Positions 6,721 through 11,504 of a stretch of 11,504 nucleotides of DNA are shown one piece after another (the first letter of the stretch is position 1; every line of letters begins with the position of its first letter). The position numbers were made by a program, and so were the translations under genes. The notes below the pieces were generated by a model. It was not told the DNA's origin, searched no databases, and saw nothing but the letters and a program-made list of their open reading frames with translations. Source of the stretch: Anaerolineae bacterium (lineage in GTDB: Bacteria; Chloroflexota; Anaerolineae; Aggregatilineales; Aggregatilineaceae). The DNA lies in contig JAFGJA010000102.1 in assembly GCA_016929355.1 (NCBI GenBank), positions 1-11,504 of the forward strand, read 5' to 3'.

Positions 6721-6792
6721 AGCAAAGCGTTACCAGATTTGAAAACTAAACTGCATCAAACCCGCCCCTACAAAACTAAAAAATGCGCCGCG

Positions 6793-7266
6793 TTAGCTGG
6801 CGGTATACCAACCCACTTCGCGGTTCTTGGTCGCCCAGAAAATTTCGTGAATCTTCCGTACCGTTTCCATCAGTTCTTCGGCATGTTCCAGGCTGACTTC
6901 CACCTTGACCGACGAACACAGTTTGGTCGCTTGCCAGATGGTGTTATGCAGATCGGGGAACTGTTCCAGGTGAACGGGCTTGAAATAGTCAGTCCACAGC
7001 ACCAGAATTTCCGTCTTGGCGATGTGCGTCTGTTCTTCTTTGATTTGGACGTAGCGCGCCATCGTGTTGAGATAGGTCGCCATCGCCTTAGCGTCGCTCG
7101 GATCGGGCGGGGTGAGTGCGAGAATCTTCTTGGTCATCGACAGGGCCGCTTCCGCTGCAATACGAGCCGAGGACGGATCGTAAACCCCGCAAGGGCCATC
7201 ACAGTGCGCGTGAACGTCCTGCGCCGGACGTTGATCTTTAATCAGGGCAGTAATCTGCTTCAGCAT
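6793..7266 (-). CDS. sodN: Nickel superoxide dismutase
   Basis: Converts superoxide to oxygen and hydrogen peroxide using one nickel per subunit; family members form cytoplasmic hexamers. The 157-aa precursor has a 20-residue propeptide ending HA, then the nickel hook HCDGPCGVYDP. After cleavage the ligands would be His1, Cys2 and Cys6 (precursor H21, C22, C26). Other family marks are LWTDYFKPVHLEQFPDLH in the middle and IFWATKN near the C-terminus. The mature part (137 aa) is longer than the 117-aa Streptomyces enzyme because of an insert around LALTPPDPSDAKAMATY. The fourth hook residue is Gly instead of the Leu of Streptomyces. AAAGG lies ten bases before the ATG, and a promoter is seen at 7326-7355. 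The processing protease gene follows on the same strand. No iron or manganese SOD gene is in view. Confidence 0.96.
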   Translation of the reverse strand: MLKQITALIKDQRPAQDVHAHCDGPCGVYDPSSARIAAEAALSMTKKILALTPPDPSDAKAMATYLNTMARYVQIKEEQTHIAKTEILVLWTDYFKPVHLEQFPDLHNTIWQATKLCSSVKVEVSLEHAEELMETVRKIHEIFWATKNREVGWYTAS

Positions 7267-7325
7267 GATTTTTAAACCTTTCGTAGTGGTTAGATTCAGG
7301 TATCTAGTGAGGCATATCCGTTAAA

Positions 7326-7355
7326 ATTATAGAAAAATCGCTAACGCAACGACAA
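7326..7355 (-). promoter_or_regulatory. Sigma-70-type promoter of sodN
   Basis: On the - strand TTGTCG (7355-7350) and a perfect TATAAT (7331-7326) are separated by 18 bases. The predicted start near 7319 leaves a leader of about 50 bases before the ATG at 7266. No nickel-response (Nur-type) operator could be recognised. Confidence 0.6.
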
Positions 7356-7401
7356 CTCGCTAACATAAATAAAGCATTTGAATCAACTTCCAGTGTGCGG
7401 T

Positions 7402-7441
7402 TCAGCGTGTGTTCGCCCTGGGCCGACACGCTGATCGGCCC
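7402..7441. other. Two interlocked inverted repeats, candidate H-type pseudoknot, between mreB and sodN
   Basis: TCAGCGTGT (7402-7410) is a perfect inverted copy of ACACGCTGA (7426-7434). GGGCCGA (7420-7426) is a perfect inverted copy of TCGGCCC (7435-7441). The second arm of the first pair lies in the loop of the second pair, so both stems can form only as a pseudoknot, or they compete. It lies about 27 bases after the mreB stop on the - strand and has no T-run, so it is not a plain terminator. Confidence 0.5.
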
Positions 7442-7467
7442 CTACAGTCCATTTGAACAACCACTCT

Positions 7468-8475
7468 CTACAACCCGACCAGCGTCCGCCTTAAGAAAGC
7501 AATGTCCTCCAACGCGCGCCCGGCCCCGACTGCTGCCGCGACCATCGGGTCTTCAGCACGATAGGCGGGAACGCCCACACGCTGCGTGATGTACTGGTCA
7601 ATGCCACGCAGCATCGCCCCACCGCCGGTCAAGACAATGCCGCGATCAATGATGTCGGAGGCGAGTTCGGGCGGCGTTTTTTCCAGCACCGCCTGCGCTG
7701 CGCTGATAATAGTCGCTAACGGTTCGCGGATCGCTTCCACAACTTCCGTCGTCGTGACCGTGATCGTGCGCGGCAAGCCGCCGACCTGATCACGCCCCTG
7801 AATGTCCATGCTCAGTTCTTCGCCAATATCCACCGCCGCGCCGATCTGAATCTTGATTGATTCGGCGGTTGGTTCTCCCACCACCAGGCTGTATTTACGG
7901 CGAATATACTGGATGATCGCGTCGTCCAGCCGCATCCCACCCATGCGCACGCTGTCCGCGACCACAATGCCATTCATCGCCAACACTGCCGCTTCACTCG
8001 CGCCGCCACCAAGATTAAAGACCATATTCCCGGCGGGCGTACTGATCGGCAACCCGGCGCCGAGCGCGGCTAAGAGCGGTTCCGGCAGCAGGTACGCTTC
8101 CCGCGCTCCCGCCCGTACCGCCGCCTCATGCACGGCGCGTTTCTCGACGCTCGTCACGCCATAGGGCACACTGAGCATCACCTCTGGCCCACGAAATTGC
8201 AGGCGTCCGCTCACTTTGCGGAAGAAATAGCGCAGCATGGCCTCGGTGACTTCGTAATCCGCGATCACGCCATCGCGCAAGGGGCGCAACACCTCGATGT
8301 GTTCGGGATGCCGCCCGTACATATCGCGGGCCTCCTGCCCCACCGCAACGACGCGCTCCTCCTCAATGGTCAGCGCGACCATCGACGGCTCTTGCAGGAT
8401 CAACTGCCCACCCGCATAAATCATGACGTTATTTGTACCGAGATCAACGCCGAGTTTTCGTGAGAACATGCTCAT
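7468..8475 (-). CDS. mreB: MreB-family bacterial actin (rod-shape protein)
   Basis: Actin-fold ATPase that forms membrane-bound filaments steering side-wall synthesis. The 335 aa match the family length. Visible family segments are VDLGTNNVMIY (phosphate-1 loop, about 10-20), PLRDGVIADYEVT (about 65-77), SVPYGVTSVEKRAV (102-115), PEPLLAALGAGLP with the expected catalytic Glu at 132, NLGGGASE (phosphate-2 loop, 154-161), KIQIGAA, LEKTPPELASDIIDRGI and LTGGGAMLRG. The usual Asp that opens the phosphate-2 loop (DIGGGTTE) is Asn154 here. AAAGGA lies seven bases before the first ATG (8475); an ATG six bases further on is an alternative. mreC and mreD are not adjacent. The atp operon terminator lies upstream, so it should have its own promoter, but none is convincing in 8476-8566. 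No mreB terminator with a T-run was found. Confidence 0.93.
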   Translation of the reverse strand: MSMFSRKLGVDLGTNNVMIYAGGQLILQEPSMVALTIEEERVVAVGQEARDMYGRHPEHIEVLRPLRDGVIADYEVTEAMLRYFFRKVSGRLQFRGPEVMLSVPYGVTSVEKRAVHEAAVRAGAREAYLLPEPLLAALGAGLPISTPAGNMVFNLGGGASEAAVLAMNGIVVADSVRMGGMRLDDAIIQYIRRKYSLVVGEPTAESIKIQIGAAVDIGEELSMDIQGRDQVGGLPRTITVTTTEVVEAIREPLATIISAAQAVLEKTPPELASDIIDRGIVLTGGGAMLRGIDQYITQRVGVPAYRAEDPMVAAAVGAGRALEDIAFLRRTLVGL

Positions 8476-8566
8476 CGGTCAATCCTTTGACGTTTTAAGT
8501 TCAATGCCCTTGTGCCAACATTCCCAATCTACCGCAAACGGCGCAATCCCGCGAAAATCGCCCCAT

Positions 8567-8600
8567 AAAAAATCGCGCCGGAACAGAAGCCCGACGCGAT
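8567..8600 (-). terminator. Rho-independent terminator of the atp operon
   Basis: ATCGCGCCGG (8572-8581) pairs with CCGACGCGAT (8591-8600) with one mismatch around a 9-base loop. On the - strand the stem is followed by a run of six T (8572-8567). It lies 36 bases after the atpC stop. Confidence 0.88.
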
Positions 8601-8635
8601 GCATTGTAACCCCAAACAGACAGAATCAGCCTGTT

Positions 8636-9088
8636 CTAAAGCGAATGCTCATCTTCCACGCTGCGAATCCGTTGGCCGGGGCGCTCTAAGGCGCGACCAC
8701 GTACCTTCGCGGCGATCTCGGCGCGGCGCAGTTCTTGCGTGATCTGGGCGCGCTGTTCGGGATGCGGTTCTTCGGCCATCAAATCGCGCGCCCGTGCGCG
8801 GGCCGCTTCGATCTCGTCCATGTCCAATTCATGAATCGACTCGGCATCTTCGGCCAGGACGGTCACTTTGTCGGGACGCACTTCAACCACGCCGCCATAC
8901 ACGACAAAACTCACCACGTCCTCGCCTTCGATGATGCGCAGTTCGCCAAAGGCCAGCGTCGTCAGCAAGGGCGTGTGATTGGGCAGCACACCCATTTCAC
9001 CCTCGCTGCCGGGGATGATGACCATATCTGCCACGTCGCTGTGATAGAGCCGCCGCACGCGCGATACGACTTCAACTTCTAAAGGCAT
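8636..9088 (-). CDS. atpC: F-type ATP synthase epsilon subunit
   Basis: Central-stalk subunit of the F1 part, which couples rotation to catalysis and can inhibit ATP hydrolysis through its C-terminal helices. 150 aa, slightly longer than the usual 130-140. The N-terminal beta sandwich carries the family signature PGSEGEMGVLPNHTPLLTTL (about 26-45) and VVYGGVVEVRPDKVTVLAEDAE. The C-terminal part is a helical hairpin rich in Arg and Glu (about 90-140). The ATG at 9088 was chosen because CAGGAG lies six bases upstream; the frame is open to 9136, but that extension looks non-coding. It is the last gene of the atp run, 117 bases after atpD, with a repeat copy in the gap, and is followed by a strong terminator. 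Confidence 0.95.
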   Translation of the reverse strand: MPLEVEVVSRVRRLYHSDVADMVIIPGSEGEMGVLPNHTPLLTTLAFGELRIIEGEDVVSFVVYGGVVEVRPDKVTVLAEDAESIHELDMDEIEAARARARDLMAEEPHPEQRAQITQELRRAEIAAKVRGRALERPGQRIRSVEDEHSL

Positions 9089-9140
9089 ATTTTTCTCCTG
9101 TACCCTCTGACCCATGCAGGGCGTATAGCAATACACCCCG

Positions 9141-9157
9141 ACAGGAATTATTCCTGT
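9141..9157. repeat. Short perfect inverted repeat in the atpD-atpC gap
   Basis: ACAGGAAT and ATTCCTGT are perfect inverted copies around a single T. TTTT follows on the + strand, where no gene needs a terminator; on the - strand the A-run precedes it. It directly adjoins the repeat copy at 9159-9205. Confidence 0.6.
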
Positions 9158-9158
9158 T

Positions 9159-9205
9159 TTAATTCCCCCTCTCTATGCATGGAAAGGGGGGTTAGGGGGT
9201 GAGGT
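9159..9205. repeat. Dispersed palindromic repeat copy between atpD and atpC
   Basis: CCCCCT (9165-9170) and AGGGGG (9185-9190) are perfect arms around a centred ATGCAT (9175-9180). The right side GGTTAGGGGGTGAGGTT runs up to the atpD stop codon at 9206-9208. It lies inside an operon, so any RNA hairpin must be read through or processed. Confidence 0.8.
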
Positions 9206-10627
9206 TTATTCCTCGGCTTGCGCTTTTTTGTAGCGCTCTAACACGTCTTCAATCGGCCCAGCCATCATGAACATCTGCTCCGGTACGTGATCGAGTTCGC
9301 CATCCAGGATCATGCGGAAGCCGCGCACGGTATCCTTCACCGGCACATAGCGCCCGGCGCGTCCCGTGAACTGCTCCGCGACGAAGAACGGCTGGCTCAG
9401 GAAGAACTGAATACGCCGCGCGCGCGCCACAATCGCCTTATCTTCTTCGGAAAGTTCATCCACACCGAGAATAGCGATAATGTCTTGCAGGTCTTTATAG
9501 CGCTGCAACACCTGCTGCACGTCACGCGCTGTGTTGTAGTGATCTTCGCCCACCACCAACGGATCGAGGATGCGGCTGGTGCTGGATAACGGATCAACGG
9601 CGGGATAAATGCCCTGCTCCACAATGGCACGGTCCAACGCTACCGTACCGTCCAGGTGCGCGAATACGGCTACCGGCGCGGGATCAGAGTAGTCATCCGC
9701 CGGGACATAGACCGCTTGCAGTGACGTGATCGATCCCGTCTTGGTAGACGTGATGCGCTCCTGCAAATCGCCCATTTCCTGCGCGAGCGTCGGTTGATAC
9801 CCTACCGCCGAGGGCATACGGCCCAACAGCGCGGATACTTCCGATCCACTCAGCGAGAAGCGGAAAATGTTGTCAATAAACAGCAGCACGTCGCGGCCTT
9901 CATCGCGGAAATATTCCGCCATTGCCAGCCCACTCAGCGCCACGCGCAAACGCACGCCGGGCGGCTCGTTCATCTGCCCGAACGTCATCGCGGTTTGCGG
10001 CAGCACGCCGGATTCTTCCATTTCGCCGTAAAGCTGCGTGCCTTCACGAGTCCGCTCCCCCACCCCGGCGAACACGGAGAAACCTTCGTGTTCGGTAGCG
10101 ATGGAGCGAATCAGTTCCATGATGATGACCGTCTTACCCGTCCCCGCACCGCCGAAAATACCGGCTTTACCACCCTTACGGAACGGCGCGATCAGGTCAA
10201 TCACCTTGATACCCGTCTCGAACAGTTCGACGCTGGTCGATTGGTCCTCAAAGGACGGGGCTTGGCGGTGAATCGGGTAATAGGTCACGGCATCAACCGG
10301 ACCTTTGCCATCAATCGGGCGACCCAACACGTTAAAGATACGACCCAACGCCGCATCACCCACCGGGACCATGATCGGGTTGCCGGTGGCATAGGCGGGC
10401 ACATTGCGCTGCAACCCGTCAGTCGCATCCATCGCCACGCAGCGCACCGTGCTGCCGCCGAGATGCTGCTGCACTTCGAGAATCATATCGTCCTGCCCCG
10501 CGCGCGGGACACGAATCGCGTCGTAAATTTCGGGGAGTTCGGCGGTGCGCGGGAATGCCACATCGACCACGCCGCCGAGAATCTGAGAAATGGTTCCTTC
10601 AACTTCTGTTTTGGTTGTTGCGACCAT
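9206..10627 (-). CDS. atpD: F-type ATP synthase beta subunit
   Basis: Catalytic subunit of F1; makes ATP from ADP and phosphate. 473 aa, normal length. The N-terminal barrel (about 8-85) starts GTISQILGGVVDVAFP. The nucleotide domain has the P-loop GGAGTGKT (159-166), GERTREG (190-196) with the catalytic Glu191, and DVLLFIDNIFRF as Walker B. SALLGRMPSAVGYQPTLAQE follows, and DELSEEDK marks the C-terminal lever. The P-loop has Thr163 where most beta subunits have Val (GGAGVGKT). TAGGAGAC stands three bases before the ATG. The gene follows atpG after a 167-base gap that holds nested repeats, which is long for an atp operon. Confidence 0.98.
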   Translation of the reverse strand: MVATTKTEVEGTISQILGGVVDVAFPRTAELPEIYDAIRVPRAGQDDMILEVQQHLGGSTVRCVAMDATDGLQRNVPAYATGNPIMVPVGDAALGRIFNVLGRPIDGKGPVDAVTYYPIHRQAPSFEDQSTSVELFETGIKVIDLIAPFRKGGKAGIFGGAGTGKTVIIMELIRSIATEHEGFSVFAGVGERTREGTQLYGEMEESGVLPQTAMTFGQMNEPPGVRLRVALSGLAMAEYFRDEGRDVLLFIDNIFRFSLSGSEVSALLGRMPSAVGYQPTLAQEMGDLQERITSTKTGSITSLQAVYVPADDYSDPAPVAVFAHLDGTVALDRAIVEQGIYPAVDPLSSTSRILDPLVVGEDHYNTARDVQQVLQRYKDLQDIIAILGVDELSEEDKAIVARARRIQFFLSQPFFVAEQFTGRAGRYVPVKDTVRGFRMILDGELDHVPEQMFMMAGPIEDVLERYKKAQAEE

Positions 10628-10660
10628 AATGTCTCCTATAGTCGGGAGTTGTTAGTCATA

Positions 10661-10768
10661 AGTTTTTAGTTAACCCCCTCCTTTGGTTCCTCCCTCTGCA
10701 TGGGGGAGATTAGGTGGGGGTTGATCACGCGGATCAACAAAAAATCCGGGTGTCGTTGACTAAAAACT
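10661..10768. repeat. Nested inverted-repeat array in the atpG-atpD gap
   Basis: AGTTTTTAGT (10661-10670) and ACTAAAAACT (10759-10768) are perfect outer inverted copies, extending imperfectly on both sides. Inside lie a dispersed repeat copy (about 10669-10722) and a perfect 7-bp hairpin, GTTGATC (10720-10726) with GATCAAC (10732-10738), around ACGCG. AAAAAA follows the small hairpin on the + strand, so it is not a terminator for the - strand operon. Confidence 0.75.
10669..10722. repeat. Dispersed palindromic repeat copy between atpG and atpD
   Basis: GTTAACCCCCTCC opens the copy, CTCCC (10690-10694) pairs with GGGAG (10704-10708) around a TGCATGG core, and ATTAGGTGGGGGTTGA closes it. It is more diverged than the copies at 6612-6720. 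Confidence 0.7.
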
Positions 10769-10794
10769 GATCACTTAGAACTTATAACTTACTA

Positions 10795-11504
10795 CTAACT
10801 GTTCTTCAGCGCTTCCACACCGCCGATAATGTCCAGAATTTCGCTGGTGATCCCCAACTGCCGCGCCTTGTTATATTCCAGTTGCAGCGCCGCCGAGAGC
10901 GTTTCCGCATTCTCAGAAGCGTTACGCATAGCGACCATGCGCGCACTGTGTTCGCTGGACAGACTCTCGCGGACCGCTTGCAGGATTTGCAGTTCGGTAA
11001 AACGCGGCAGCACTTCATTCAGGATCGCGGCGGCGTTCGGTTCGTAGATGTAGGTCCGGCCCGATTTTTCAACGGCAGGATCGGGTTCAACCAGTTCGAG
11101 AATCTCACGGCTGCGTGCCTCAAAAGGCCGCAGAGGGAGCAGGGGCAACACGCGCGGCTGCTGCGTCATGGTATTGATGAAATTGGTGTAGGCGATGAAC
11201 ACTTCATCCACTGGCACATCCAGAAATTCATCAAAGACAATGCGCGCAATCTCTGCCACATCCCCCAGATCAGGATCGGCGGGCAGATTCGAAAATTCCG
11301 CGACAATCTCCTGATCTTTCAGGTACGCCGGGGCGGTTTCGCTTTCCTGCATTCGCGCAATATAACGGCGCACCAGATCGCGCCCCTTGCGCCCCACCGT
11401 GATCCAATGCACCGGGCGCTCGTAGCGCTCGACAAAGTTGGTCGCGCGGCGCACGATGTTTGAATTGTACGCCCCGGCCAAACCACGATCCCCGGTGATC
11501 AGCA
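10795..11504 (-). CDS. atpG: F-type ATP synthase gamma subunit, 5' end outside the window
   Basis: Rotor shaft of F1, turned by the c-ring inside the alpha3beta3 head. The frame stays open to the right edge and reads LITGDRGLAGAYNSNIV, the usual interior motif (ITSDRGLCGGFNSN), so the true start lies beyond 11504 and roughly the first 75-80 residues are missing. A TTG at 11481 is an internal Leu codon, not the start. The C-terminal signature is SSEHSARMVAMRNASENA, then LEYNKARQLGITSEILDIIGG, which forms the C-terminal helix of the coiled coil. The upstream gene is expected to be atpA on the same strand. No promoter is visible here. Confidence 0.96.
   Translation of the reverse strand, partial: LITGDRGLAGAYNSNIVRRATNFVERYERPVHWITVGRKGRDLVRRYIARMQESETAPAYLKDQEIVAEFSNLPADPDLGDVAEIARIVFDEFLDVPVDEVFIAYTNFINTMTQQPRVLPLLPLRPFEARSREILELVEPDPAVEKSGRTYIYEPNAAAILNEVLPRFTELQILQAVRESLSSEHSARMVAMRNASENAETLSAALQLEYNKARQLGITSEILDIIGGVEALKNS

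Larger units (their letters stand above)
6557..6770. repeat. 214-bp composite inverted repeat between sodN and sodX
   Basis: Outer arms 6560-6580 and 6747-6767 are perfect 21-bp inverted copies (GGGCGGGTTTGATGC... on the left). Inner arms GGTAACG (6593-6599) and CGTTACC (6728-6734) share exactly the same centre, 6663.5. The middle (6612-6720) holds two oppositely facing copies of the dispersed C-rich/G-rich repeat. It fills nearly the whole gap between the two genes and may act in RNA as a barrier or stabiliser. Confidence 0.85.

Noticed and set aside
6557..6770. CRISPR array or insertion sequence in the sodN-sodX gap
   Set aside because: The repeats are inverted, not direct with even spacers, and there is no transposase frame.
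6610..7275. 221-codon + strand frame over the repeats and sodN
   Set aside because: It begins in repeat DNA and runs antisense to sodN, so it is a shadow.
9141..9160. Terminator between atpD and atpC
   Set aside because: The T-run follows the stem only on the + strand, where no gene ends; on the operon strand it follows the stem with no T-run.
9794..10669. Long + strand open frame opposite atpD
   Set aside because: It is antisense to a fully conserved atpD, rich in His/Arg/Gln as expected of an antisense shadow, and has no recognisable domain.
10882..11463. Long + strand open frame opposite atpG
   Set aside because: It is the antisense shadow of atpG, and its composition matches complementary codons.

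Overview
The window looks like a chromosomal segment from a Chloroflexota-type bacterium (Anaerolineae-like). This is an inference from three things: the style of the F1-ATPase subunits in the order gamma-beta-epsilon, a nickel superoxide dismutase with its protease, and gaps filled with C-rich/G-rich palindromic repeats. No rRNA, tRNA, CRISPR array, insertion sequence or phage gene was seen.

The left part (about 1-5021) is read on the + strand. It holds a membrane-anchored M23/LytM-type peptidase with a second, degenerate LytM barrel, then an AT-rich radical SAM/SPASM protein. The radical SAM stop overlaps (ATGA) the start of a secreted family 5 ABC substrate-binding protein. An unrecognised all-helical 283-residue protein follows. 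The radical SAM gene differs clearly in base composition from both neighbours and may be a late arrival.

The right part (about 5057-11504) is read on the - strand and converges with the left part at a stem-loop terminator at 5057-5088. Reading from the right edge leftwards: atpG (5' part cut off), atpD and atpC, closed by a strong terminator at 8567-8600; an MreB-family actin; sodN (Ni-SOD, with the HCDxPCGVY nickel hook and a 20-residue propeptide); sodX (its S26-type processing protease); and two tandem paralogous ferredoxins of seven-iron pattern, the upstream one with a good promoter and a palindromic candidate operator.

The genes suggest a housekeeping energy/cell-shape segment (ATP synthase, MreB) next to a redox-defence and electron-transfer segment (Ni-SOD maturation pair, ferredoxins). 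SodX is expected to remove the SodN propeptide so that the new N-terminal His can bind nickel.

The most unusual material lies between the genes. At least six full or partial copies of a palindromic repeat occur just after stop codons or in operon gaps. One pair sits inside a 214-bp near-perfectly centred inverted repeat between sodN and sodX. A candidate H-type pseudoknot lies between mreB and sodN. A second nested inverted-repeat array separates atpG from atpD.
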